DNA of 64,000 bases, taken from positions 1 through 64,000 of the forward strand of contig JARGNG010000010.1 in assembly GCA_029213265.1 (NCBI GenBank), in the 5' to 3' direction. Source of the DNA: Verrucomicrobiales bacterium (GTDB lineage Bacteria; Verrucomicrobiota; Verrucomicrobiia; Verrucomicrobiales; DEV007). Both the position numbers and the translations under genes were made by a program. Shown here piece by piece: positions 1 through 8,287 of this stretch (the first letter of the stretch is position 1; each line of letters starts with the position of its first letter). Below the pieces are notes generated by a model. That model saw nothing but the letters and a program-made list of their open reading frames with translations. It was not told the DNA's origin and did no database searches.

Positions 1-1651
1 GGCGCAACCGCGCCAAGGTATGATCGACAACGGTGGACGTGCGCTGATTTTGTGCATTCACAAGGTCATTTTGAGCATCAACGAGGTCCCGGGCTTCCCC
101 TTTTCCGAGTTCAGCGAGGAGAAGCTGCTCCTCCAACCGGCGCGTCGCGAGTTCGACCTGCTTCTGGGCCACCTCAAAGTTCTTCCGGGCCTGTTCGATC
201 GCCCGCCACTGATCGTAGATCTGCAACCGGGCGCGATCCCGGGCTAGGTCATTGGCCCGCTTCGCGCGCTCCAGGAACACGAGACTGGCCCGGTAGATGT
301 TTCGCTCGGACTTTCGATCCAGCGGAAGGTCGAGGTCAATGGCCCCTTCCCACCGGCGGCGATCCCAGTTGATCGAAGGGGACGTGTCACCCGGATCGCT
401 AATCGTCCGGTAGTCCATCGCGATATCGACACCGGGCAGCAATCCATTTTTCGCGACCTTGATCTGGCGTTCCGCATCCACCACGATATCCGAGGAAGTT
501 GCGAGATCCGGTCTCGTCACGAGGGCGATTTTCACCGCCTCGTCGCGGGAGATATCGGGATCCTCGATGCGAAGCTTTTGCAATTCTGCATCCTCGAGAA
601 TGAGGGCTTCGTCGACCGGTACACCGAGCGTCAGTTTGAAGTTATCAAGCTGCGTCTGGTAGTTCCGGATCGAATTAATCCAGCGACTCTCCGACTGCAG
701 CGAAGCCTGCTCCAACTGGCCCAGCTCCGTCTGTGTTCGTCGATCCTCTTCCGCCAGAGCTTTTTCCCGCTCCACATTTTTCAGGAATCCCTGGTAGGCC
801 ACGTAGTTGTTCTGAACCTGATCCCGGGCCTGGAGAACCCCATAGTAGTCACTGACCAGATCGACGATAAAGGAACGCCGAAAATCGGCAAAATCGCGAA
901 GTTCGTATAGAAGGTTCCGCTCCTCCTGCGTCAGCGCTTCGAGGGTGACAGTCGTTCCCCCACCCTGCAGGAGCGGCTGGACTACGGAAACCGCGAGGGC
1001 GCTCTGATTGATCGACCGGTTTCCTGTCGTGAAGCGGAGAAAATCCCTCGTGAAGTCCGCCGAGACGCGGGCTCCGGTTTTGTAGAGCCAGTTGAATCCG
1101 GCCCGGCCGTTTCTCGCAAAGGTATTCTCGGAAACGAGCCCCGTCACTCCGTCCTGCACCTGGGCCGCTCGACTGTCGGTTGCCCAGGCGAGGTCTCCAC
1201 TGGTGTTGAAAATCGGGGCGAGGCGATACCGGGCAAGGGTAAGATCCAGAGCCGTTAGAAAGACTCGCTCTTTCTCGTCGAGGTAATCACGCCCGTAGCT
1301 AATTCCCGTCTCGAGCGCCTCGTCGAGGCGGATCACCTTCGCTCCCTTCTCATAGGAGGCCATCGAACCGAGAAAATCGGCACCGCTTCCGCTGTTCGGG
1401 AGTTTCGCCAGGCTGATCGGCGCCGGAGTATCAATGTCGACATCCGCGTTATCCACATTCTCCACTTCGGGGGTTTTTTGATACAGGGTTGAGTAGGTCT
1501 CGAGCTCAGCCCGGTTGAAATACACATCCGGAGTGCAGGCGGAATGGAAGGCTATAGAAAGACCTGCCGGGATCAGCCAAAAGGCTGACCGGTGGCGACG
1601 TCTCCTCCGCTCGGGGAAAGAGAAATTCCTCTCCGATTTCGTGTTTTGCAT
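1..1651 (-). CDS. TolC-family outer-membrane efflux protein, 3' end outside window
   Basis: Reading from the ATG at 1651 leftwards, the frame stays open to the window edge (550 codons). The protein has a short hydrophobic N-terminus with a cysteine soon after (SACTPD), suggesting an outer-membrane lipoprotein, although the residue at -3 is His and not a typical lipobox residue. The body shows long amphipathic helices rich in Gln, Glu, Arg and Leu, and the repeated layout of TolC/OprM proteins, for example VTRPDLATSSDIVVDAERQI and later LVDAQNDLVNAQNQ. TolC proteins form trimeric outer-membrane channels for type I or RND efflux; the pump partners would lie to the left. An AGGA stands about 12 nt before the ATG. 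The family call is firm; the substrate cannot be told. Confidence 0.85.
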   Translation of the reverse strand, partial: MQNTKSERNFSFPERRRRRHRSAFWLIPAGLSIAFHSACTPDVYFNRAELETYSTLYQKTPEVENVDNADVDIDTPAPISLAKLPNSGSGADFLGSMASYEKGAKVIRLDEALETGISYGRDYLDEKERVFLTALDLTLARYRLAPIFNTSGDLAWATDSRAAQVQDGVTGLVSENTFARNGRAGFNWLYKTGARVSADFTRDFLRFTTGNRSINQSALAVSVVQPLLQGGGTTVTLEALTQEERNLLYELRDFADFRRSFIVDLVSDYYGVLQARDQVQNNYVAYQGFLKNVEREKALAEEDRRTQTELGQLEQASLQSESRWINSIRNYQTQLDNFKLTLGVPVDEALILEDAELQKLRIEDPDISRDEAVKIALVTRPDLATSSDIVVDAERQIKVAKNGLLPGVDIAMDYRTISDPGDTSPSINWDRRRWEGAIDLDLPLDRKSERNIYRASLVFLERAKRANDLARDRARLQIYDQWRAIEQARKNFEVAQKQVELATRRLEEQLLLAELGKGEARDLVDAQNDLVNAQNQRTSTVVDHTLARLR

Positions 1652-1751
1652 CTTCGTGTTCCTGCTCTTTTTCGGGCAGACCTGCCCGATACGCAAGGGG
1701 GATTGCGGCATGAATACGCCGGAAAGTTTTTTCTCCGGGCGTCGGAGCTGG

Positions 1752-1793
1752 AAAAAGTCAGGCGGGACACTCAACCCTGTTGAATGCCCCGCC
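1752..1793 (-). terminator. Rho-independent terminator after rnpB
   Basis: On the minus strand a GC stem (GGCGGG pairing with CCCGCC, with an inner TCAAC/GTTGA pairing) at 1761-1793 is followed by TGACTTTTT. It lies about 40 nt downstream of the rnpB 3' end and upstream of the tolC-like gene. Its upper stem contains one copy of the repeated 13-base palindrome. Confidence 0.65.
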
Positions 1794-1805
1794 CAACCCT
1801 GTTCA
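1771..1805. repeat. Paired palindromic motif TCAACCCTGTTGA, locus 1
   Basis: TCAACCCTGTTGA lies at 1771-1783 and a near copy, CCAACCCTGTTCA, at 1793-1805. The centres are 22 bp apart. The motif is an inverted repeat (TCAAC-N3-GTTGA). The same motif occurs as a pair with the same 22-bp spacing at 39743-39777. It could be an operator or a short dispersed repeat. Confidence 0.5.
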
Positions 1806-1830
1806 CTCCCGACTGGAAGCGAACGGGAAA

Positions 1831-2253
1831 AGTGAAACAAACCATCGTAAGCCGGATTCTGTTCGTCGGGCCGTAATCGGCTTCGACGGACGATCATTTA
1901 TCTAGACGGGATTTTTTGCAAAACCCCGCTCCCCGCCGAAGCGGGGTGCGACTAGTACCCGGGCACATCCTGCGACCGAAGCCGCAGAGCCGGACCGGCT
2001 GTCCGTTTGCCCTGTTCTGTCTTGCACCACAAGGGGTTTATCCTGCCTCCCCGGTTACCCGGAAGAGCGGTGAGCTCTTACCTCGCCATTTCACCCTTAC
2101 CCCACCGAAGCAGGGCGGTATATTTTCTGCGACACTTTCCGTCAGCCCGCCATTACGACGAGCCGCCCCGGCTTTCACCGGGCATGTTGCCGTGTGGTGT
2201 CCGGACTTTCCTCTGAGGCCCGGAGGCCACAGCGATCATCTCCGGTTTGTTTC
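1831..2253 (-). ncRNA. rnpB: RNase P RNA, bacterial type A
   Basis: This is the catalytic RNA of ribonuclease P, which trims tRNA 5' leaders. The minus strand contains the near-invariant block AGAGGAAAGTCCGGAC (2199-2214) near the 5' end and the conserved ACAGAATCCGGCTTA near the 3' end (1847-1861). The two ends form a perfect 10-bp P1 helix: GAAACAAACC at 2244-2253 pairs with GGTTTGTTTC at 1834-1843. The P1 pairing sets the ends to within a few bases and gives about 420 nt, normal for type A. A terminator follows at 1752-1793. Open reading frames across this stretch are spurious. Confidence 0.95.
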
Positions 2254-2297
2254 ATCCGGATACTACTCGACTTCCTATGGGTATGCTATCTGGATTT

Positions 2298-3261
2298 CTA
2301 CCCGCCAAACAACTCACTCCCTTTGGTCCAGCCGATGGTGATTCCAACGATGAGAAAGGCAATCACCGAGAGAATCAGGCAAACATCCCAGAGACGCCCC
2401 GGTTTCAGAGCCGGGTCAATTGTCCGGTATCGAAAATACAGCGCTGCCACTCCAAGCATGGGAAGAAGCAAAGCCTGCATCAGCCCTGAGATCAAAATCA
2501 GGAGAACCGGCTTTGGAAAGATCGCATAAATAACGAAGCAGAGAATCGGAAACCCGACACTGAAAACCAGGATCGATCGCGAACGGGCTTCTTCGTCCTT
2601 CAGGGAGCGAATCCGAAAGACATGCAAGGCATCCGTCATAAGGCGGGTGAGGACCGGGAAATCCGATTTGGAGAAAGAGGGGCTGCGTCGGCGGATAGGT
2701 TTCCGTCCACCACTTCGCCATGTCTCCGACGAAATTGTCCGACTGCATGTCGGCGGGAAGATCCCAGGTGAAGCTGCCAACCGCCTCCTGATAATCGGGA
2801 CGTTGTCGATAGAGTTCCCGCTGCTGCTTGACGAGACCACGGGCAGCCAGTGCCTTGTCCCACTTGTCGAAAAAGTAGCGACCTTCGAGATACCGATCCT
2901 TGTTTTCCACGACATAACGCTGATGAAATCCACACGGCGTCGTAAAGGGCCAGGTGTGCATCTTTCCGACATTGATGCTGGTGTAGCCGCTCGCGCTGAG
3001 ATCCTCAACCCAGCTTCACGTCCACTCATCGGCGTTCTTCAAAATGCCGGTGGTATGAGGGTATTGTCCCGTGAAAAGGCTGGCGCGCGACGGAGCACAG
3101 CTCGGAGCGGTGATGTGGCACTGGGAAAAGCTGACCCCCTCCTCGACGAGACGATCCAAATGGGGAGTATCCATGTGCGGATATCCGAGCGCGGAAATGG
3201 TATCAAAGCGCTGTTGATCCGTGATGATGAAAATGATGTTTGGGCGTGCGTCTGTCATCAA
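2298..3261 (-). pseudogene. Broken sulfatase joined to an Nramp-like transporter tail
   Basis: From ATG 3261 the frame encodes a sulfatase N-terminus with the metal-binding start NIIFIITDQQ and the formylglycine motif CAPSR (Cys55). An in-frame TGA (3016-3018) interrupts it after ADEWT. The same frame then continues as clear sulfatase sequence (SWVEDL, NVGKMHTWP, QIGFPGPHPPYD), so this is a nonsense codon and not a frameshift. At about 2640-2660 homology stops. In another frame the sequence becomes a membrane segment of about 110 residues (MQALLLPMLGVAALYFRYR, then KPGRLWD) that resembles the C-terminus of Nramp-type metal transporters, ending at 2298. I infer a deletion that fused two genes and left both dead. 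The sulfatase half is certain; the Nramp assignment is less so. Confidence 0.75.
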
Positions 3262-3282
3262 GGGAGGTTATAAAAGCGCCCG

Positions 3283-5145
3283 ATGTATCCGCCAACTATG
3301 AATTGCTGCAAGATCCTTCTTTCCGTTTCCCTTCTCATTTCCCCGCTTCTCTACAGTCAGGACGGCGAACCGACTGCGATCCGTGTTACCCATGGGCCGA
3401 TTCTGGGCCGCCCCACGACCACTTCAATGACAATCTGGGCACGCACCAATGACGCCGGGCCCGTCACCGTTTTCTATGGCACCGAAGAAGGCAATCTGGA
3501 CAAAGTCGCGCCTCCTCTGGAAACTTCGATCGATCGCGACAACACGGGCCTCGTGACGATTGCCGGCCTCGAGCCGAACACCCGGTACTACTATCGAATC
3601 GAAGATCACCAGCTTGGCGGCTCTTTTGTCACGATGCCCGACCCCGGGCATTTCAAAAACCCGGAGACGAATCCGAAAGGGCTTTTTAACTTCAGTTTCG
3701 AGTTCGCCTGCGGAAACAATCAGCGCGGAGGCGGTGACAGCGCGGGCCCTCATGTTCCGGTATACGACATTCTCAACAAAACCTGGCGCGAGAAAGTGCA
3801 CTTTGCGATTCTCAATGGCGACTGGCTCTACGAAGATCGTCGCGAGTATCCAGCGAAGAATTGGCTGCACCAGGTTGGCCTCGACAGTATGGAGGAGGCT
3901 CCACGGGTCGTGCAAAAGTCGCCCACGATTGCCGGCGTCTGGGAAAACTACAAAACCTATCTTGAGCGTGGTCGCAACCTGAGCGAATGGCATCGCCACG
4001 TGCCGTCTTTCTACACAGCCGACGACCACGAGTTGCTCAACGATATCTACGGAACAGGCGAGACCGGCTACGTGAATCGTCGTGCCGTGTTCCGCGACGT
4101 GGCCACAAAAGCGTGGTTCGACTACCTCGCCTGGGCCAATCCGGTGGCTCACGACACCCCGGCCCTGTTTGGAACCGGGTCCTTTGAAGAAGGCAGCAAC
4201 GTCCTGACCGATCCCGAAGCTGATTTCACAAAAATGAATCTGGAGGAGATGGCCAATCTCCATGTCCACTGGGGTACGGAGACCGCCGGGGTCAAGGACG
4301 CCGAGCTTGACTCCCAGACCGGAGATCCCAATTCGGCCGTATATGAAATTGTGGAGGTCATCAGCCCGACCGAAATCCACATTTCCCCTGCCGCCAAGGC
4401 AACCGGGAAACAGACCTACTCCATCGGGCGTCGCTGCTATGGAAAGTTCACCGTTTCCAACTGCGACTTTTTCATTCTCGATACACGTTCCCACCGCGAT
4501 CTGCACGATGTCGACAACCCAACGAAACCGGGTGCATCGATGCTCGGGAAGCAGCAATTCAACTGGCTCAAGGACGGCATTTCGAACAGTGAAGCCGACT
4601 TCATCTTCATTGTCAGTTCGGTCAATTTCATGGTTCCCCACGTCGGCAGCGGCGGCGGCGCCGACAAGCAACTCACCGTGAAAAAAGACGACGCCTGGAC
4701 CGTCTTCCTGGAGGAACGCGAGGAACTGATTGAACATGCCGACAAGATGGACCAACCGGTTTTTGTCCTGACCGGAGATCTTCACAATTCCTTCGCCATC
4801 CGGATCACCGATAATGTGTTTGAATTTGCAAGCGGTCCGCACAACTCAATCAACCACGCTCCTATGGTGGACGAGGGAGGACGCCCCGTGAACGGCAAAT
4901 TCAAGTATGGCCCCCGCGAATGTGAAATTCGCTGGTCGAGCTACGCGATGGACGACATTGCCCGCGCAAATCGAACGTTTCCTCACTTCTGTGTTGTGCG
5001 GATCAACAACGTATTCAACAATCCGATCGAACGCGATGGCAAACGCTGGTTCGCCTTCCCTCACCCCCAGGTCATGTTTCAGTTTTACGATGCCTTGACC
5101 GGCGAATTCCGCTATTCTGAGACGATTGTTAAGGGGCTGCCCTGA
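3283..5145 (+). CDS. PhoD-like alkaline phosphatase/phosphodiesterase, secreted
   Basis: This 620-residue protein has a signal-like N-terminus (ILLSVSLLISPLLYSQ), an N-terminal beta-sandwich (residues about 25-115, TTTSMTIWARTND, typical of the PhoD N-domain) and a metallophosphatase domain. Likely metal ligands are Asp180 (NGDWLYE), the DDHE block at 247-250 (ADDHELLNDIYG) and Asp499/His501 (TGDLHNS). PhoD enzymes release phosphate from phosphomono- or diesters outside the cytoplasm and use calcium and iron in studied members. An ATG at 3298 (MNCCKILL) would place the signal peptide at the very N-terminus and is an alternative start. It lies near pstSCAB, which fits phosphate scavenging. It diverges by 21 bp from the broken sulfatase. 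Confidence 0.85.
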   Translation: MYPPTMNCCKILLSVSLLISPLLYSQDGEPTAIRVTHGPILGRPTTTSMTIWARTNDAGPVTVFYGTEEGNLDKVAPPLETSIDRDNTGLVTIAGLEPNTRYYYRIEDHQLGGSFVTMPDPGHFKNPETNPKGLFNFSFEFACGNNQRGGGDSAGPHVPVYDILNKTWREKVHFAILNGDWLYEDRREYPAKNWLHQVGLDSMEEAPRVVQKSPTIAGVWENYKTYLERGRNLSEWHRHVPSFYTADDHELLNDIYGTGETGYVNRRAVFRDVATKAWFDYLAWANPVAHDTPALFGTGSFEEGSNVLTDPEADFTKMNLEEMANLHVHWGTETAGVKDAELDSQTGDPNSAVYEIVEVISPTEIHISPAAKATGKQTYSIGRRCYGKFTVSNCDFFILDTRSHRDLHDVDNPTKPGASMLGKQQFNWLKDGISNSEADFIFIVSSVNFMVPHVGSGGGADKQLTVKKDDAWTVFLEEREELIEHADKMDQPVFVLTGDLHNSFAIRITDNVFEFASGPHNSINHAPMVDEGGRPVNGKFKYGPRECEIRWSSYAMDDIARANRTFPHFCVVRINNVFNNPIERDGKRWFAFPHPQVMFQFYDALTGEFRYSETIVKGLP

Positions 5146-5177
5146 TCCTTACGCACATCAATCGGCACGCTTCCCGC

Positions 5178-6137
5178 TTGCCGTTTTCGTACAAATCTCT
5201 TTTATCTACCATCGTGAAAGGTATCCTCAAGCGCTCCGATACCGGAGAGGAAATCGAATTGACCAATGTCTCCATCGTGGGGCGAAGCTCTGAGTGTCAG
5301 GTGATTGTAGCCGACCCGCGGGTTTCGCGTCGTCACGCGATGGTTCGAAAGCAGGACGGAGGCTTCTACCTCTTTGACCTCGGTAGCTTCAATGGCAGCT
5401 ACCTCAATGGAGCCCGGGTAACCGCCGCGAGAAAGCTCAAGAACGGCGATGTTATCGGACTCGCCGATCATGAATTCCAGTTCGAGCAGGCCGGTGAAGC
5501 TGCCGACATGAATATGGAGACCATGGGGGGATCCACGATCGCGTTGATTCGCTCGACTCCGGTGATCATCTTGGTAAGCGACATCATGGGTTTCACCGCT
5601 CTCTCGGAAGCCGTCGAGGCGGATGCTCTCGCCCAGATCATGGGAAGCTGGTATTCCGACTGCGAACAGATTCTCGCGAAAGAAGGAGGGACAGTCGACA
5701 AGTTCATTGGCGATTGCGTTCTCGCCTACTGGACAACCGTGGATGAGAATACCATCGCAGCTTCGATTCGAGCCGCCAAAGAGCTTCTCGAAAGCTGCAA
5801 TCGGATTTCCCACAATCATCCGGACGTATTCGATGGCTCCAACCTGCAGTTCTCCATTGGCGTTGCCCTTCACACTGGCAAGGTAGCCTACGGAGGCATG
5901 AGCCAGGGCGAGTTCACCCTCGTGGGCGATCCCGTCAATCTTACCTTCCGTCTCGAATCACTCACCCGTGAACTGGAGCAAAGCGTGCTGGTCACCGGCG
6001 ACTTCGCCCGATTGATTCCCGGGAAATCCAAGTATACGAAAGCCCTCGGAGTCCACAAAGTGAAAGGACGAGCCCAGGGTGTGGAAGTCGTTGCCTTGAC
6101 CTCCTTTCCCGAGGGCGAATCGGACGGAGAAAAGTGA
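5178..6137 (+). CDS. FHA-domain class III adenylate cyclase
   Basis: An FHA domain (about residues 13-100; IVGRSSE, RVSRRH, GSFNGSYLNG) precedes a class III nucleotide cyclase domain (about 125-300). Visible catalytic residues are metal Asp135 (LVSDIMGFT) and Asp179 (KFIGDCV), base-selecting Lys175 and Thr247 (FTLVGDPVN), and transition-state Asn254 and Arg258. The Lys/Thr pair fits an adenylate cyclase of the IIIb type. FHA domains bind phosphothreonine, so the enzyme is probably controlled by a Ser/Thr kinase. No signal peptide or membrane segment is seen, so it is cytoplasmic. A GTG at 5214 begins the FHA fold directly and is a likely alternative start; the upstream TTGCCG and TTATCT boxes lie too close to leave a normal leader. 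It converges with pstB. Confidence 0.85.
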   Translation: MPFSYKSLLSTIVKGILKRSDTGEEIELTNVSIVGRSSECQVIVADPRVSRRHAMVRKQDGGFYLFDLGSFNGSYLNGARVTAARKLKNGDVIGLADHEFQFEQAGEAADMNMETMGGSTIALIRSTPVIILVSDIMGFTALSEAVEADALAQIMGSWYSDCEQILAKEGGTVDKFIGDCVLAYWTTVDENTIAASIRAAKELLESCNRISHNHPDVFDGSNLQFSIGVALHTGKVAYGGMSQGEFTLVGDPVNLTFRLESLTRELEQSVLVTGDFARLIPGKSKYTKALGVHKVKGRAQGVEVVALTSFPEGESDGEK

Positions 6138-6156
6138 GAACACAACCCTTCGTCCG

Positions 6157-7008
6157 CTATCCAAACCGGCCGGAGATGTAGTCTTCGGTTTCTTTCCGGG
6201 AAGGACTATTGAAAATCCTTATGGTATCATCCATCTCGATTAACTCCCCTAGGTAGAAATACGCAGTCTTGTCGGAAACGCGGGTCGCCTGCTGCATATT
6301 GTGCGTGACAATTACGATGGTAAATTCCTCTTTCAGTTGGGTAATCAATTCTTCGATGATCGTCGTTGAAATCGGGTCCAGCGCAGAGCAGGGCTCATCC
6401 ATCAGAACGATCTTAGGCTCCACCGCAATCGTCCGGGCAATGCAAAGGCGCTGCTGCTGACCGCCGGAAAGCCCCAAGCCACTGGTGTCGAGGCGATCCT
6501 TGACCTCGTTCCACAGTCCGGCCGACTTGAGACTCCGTTCCACGGCTTCGTCGAGAACTGACTTCTTTTTGATCCCCTGGATCCGCAATCCGAAGGCAAC
6601 ATTTTCATAGATGCTCTTCGGGAAGGGATTGTATTTCTGGAAGACCATTCCGACGTGCTTACGCAATTCGATCGGATCGACTTTCGGGTCGTAGACGTTC
6701 GTATCGAGAATCCGAATTTCCCCCTTCGTGATCGCCGCTGTCGGGATGAGATCATTCATCCGGTTGAGGCAGCGAAGAAGAGTCGACTTTCCGCAACCCG
6801 AAGGACCAATCAGCGCGGTGACCTCTCCTCGTTTGATATTCATCGTGATATCACGAAGCACATCCGTTCCTTTTACATACGAAAAATTCACATCATCCAC
6901 TTCGATGACGACATCAGCCAGATCAGGCTGTTGCGCCGAAGTGCTGGCAGAACTGTGTTCAGGAGACAATGTCTCTTCACTCTCTTGGTCCGGCATAGTT
7001 GTGTTCAT
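6157..7008 (-). CDS. pstB: Phosphate ABC transporter ATP-binding protein PstB
   Basis: This 283-residue ATPase energises the Pst high-affinity phosphate importer. Walker [10 protein letters not shown], the signature LSGGQQQR and Walker B IVLMDEP are intact, and the family-typical stretch around [12 protein letters not shown] is present. It has an N-terminal tail of about 30 residues rich in Ser, Glu and Gln before the ABC fold. It is the last gene of the pst operon, 65 nt after pstA. No phoU follows, unlike many pst operons; the next gene is the convergent cyclase. Confidence 0.95.
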   Translation of the reverse strand: MNTTMPDQESEETLSPEHSSASTSAQQPDLADVVIEVDDVNFSYVKGTDVLRDITMNIKRGEVTALIGPSGCGKSTLLRCLNRMNDLIPTAAITKGEIRILDTNVYDPKVDPIELRKHVGMVFQKYNPFPKSIYENVAFGLRIQGIKKKSVLDEAVERSLKSAGLWNEVKDRLDTSGLGLSGGQQQRLCIARTIAVEPKIVLMDEPCSALDPISTTIIEELITQLKEEFTIVIVTHNMQQATRVSDKTAYFYLGELIEMDDTIRIFNSPSRKETEDYISGRFG

Positions 7009-7073
7009 GGTAAAGTGTCAAAATTTGGACGGAAAACAAGGCTGTCCTTGCTGAAGATGACAGGGCGGGTTGA

Positions 7074-8279
7074 TCACCATTTCATCTTTTTCCGGTAACG
7101 AGTTCTGAGAAAGATTGATAGCGCAGCGAAAAGCATCACGACCACCATAAAAACGAAGACCGATCCATATTGCATGGGCCGCGTCCACTCGTTCTGCGGA
7201 ATACGCGCCGCAACCGTGTAAATGTGGTAGGGCATCGCCTGCACGGACTGCGAGACAAACCCACTGGTCCATTCGCCGGACTGCGCGAGAAAATTCGCAT
7301 TTTTGTTCACGGGAATGTCCTGCCAGGGAAGCTTGTCTTTGTGAGCCAGGGCTGCCGTGAACATGATCGGAGCCGTTTCTCCAGCGACCCGGGTAATCCC
7401 TAGAATGGAAGCAGTTAGCATTCCCGGGAACGCATAGGGCAGGACCGACTTGGAAATTGACTGCCACTTCGTCGCACCAAGAGCCAGGGAAGCTTCCCGG
7501 AATCCCATGGGAATTGCTTTCAACGATTCCTCACAGGCGGCAATGATGACGGGGAGAATCATCACGGCAAGAGTAAATCCGCCGGCCAGCATACAGGTTC
7601 CCCACCCTTCGAAAGACAGGTAGCTATCGGTAAAGAAAATGGGGATTGTAAAAAGTGCCCGTTCCTGCGGCACATCGGTGATTACGGGAGCGACCAGGCA
7701 GAAAAGTCCGAGGCCGAACAAGCCAAACACAATCGAAGGAACTCCGGCCAGATTCATGATGGCGAGCCGCAGCATGTCCATGAACTTCCCTTTGGAAGAG
7801 TATTCGTTGAGGAAGATGGCCGTCGCCAAGCCGATAAAAAGAGCGACCACAATGCAAATCCCTGTCAGCAAGGCGGTTCCCACCAGCGGACCCAGGATCC
7901 CTCCACCAGAGTAGGGATGCGCATGCTCTTCGACAATTCGAGTCTCAGGATTTTCGCGCTTCCATTCGTAAAACTCGGAAGAACCCATCTCAAAGTAACT
8001 CCCGTCTTCGATCTCGAAAGTGATCAGAGATTCGGGACTTTGCGTAAAAAACTCCGTGTTCACAAAAGGGAAACTCGACTCAAATACGACCGGGGCCCCT
8101 TTTCGCATGATGTCGAGAAAGATAAACGCAGCGCAGGCGAGAATGGCATACGTCGCAACACCAAGCAGTACGGAAATCGTAGCGTCCCGCCTCTTCACTG
8201 CGGTGTGTTTTTTATACAAGGGGTTCTCCATCGTCTCAGCGGAAGCGTCCAATGGGGGATCTTGTGTGCTTACTTCCAT
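7074..8279 (-). CDS. pstA: Phosphate ABC transporter permease PstA
   Basis: PstA is one of the two membrane subunits of the phosphate importer. The chosen ATG (8279) lies 9 nt after the pstC stop; an upstream start would overlap pstC by 100 nt. At 401 residues it is about 100 longer than E. coli PstA. The extra length is a periplasmic stretch (about 75-130, rich in Glu, Phe and Ser) after the first membrane helix. The permease domain shows the EAA loop (GFREASLALGATKWQS) and six predicted helices, with the end motif LSIFLRTRYRKKMKW. Confidence 0.92.
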   Translation of the reverse strand: MEVSTQDPPLDASAETMENPLYKKHTAVKRRDATISVLLGVATYAILACAAFIFLDIMRKGAPVVFESSFPFVNTEFFTQSPESLITFEIEDGSYFEMGSSEFYEWKRENPETRIVEEHAHPYSGGGILGPLVGTALLTGICIVVALFIGLATAIFLNEYSSKGKFMDMLRLAIMNLAGVPSIVFGLFGLGLFCLVAPVITDVPQERALFTIPIFFTDSYLSFEGWGTCMLAGGFTLAVMILPVIIAACEESLKAIPMGFREASLALGATKWQSISKSVLPYAFPGMLTASILGITRVAGETAPIMFTAALAHKDKLPWQDIPVNKNANFLAQSGEWTSGFVSQSVQAMPYHIYTVAARIPQNEWTRPMQYGSVFVFMVVVMLFAALSIFLRTRYRKKMKW

Positions 8280-8287
8280 GTTGGGAT

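Noticed and set aside
1916-2341. Open frames across the rnpB locus
   Set aside because: This stretch is RNase P RNA, with conserved blocks and a perfect P1 helix.
3424-4842. A 472-residue minus-strand open frame opposite the PhoD-like gene
   Set aside because: It mirrors the coding strand of a clear phosphatase and shows no domain or signal of its own.
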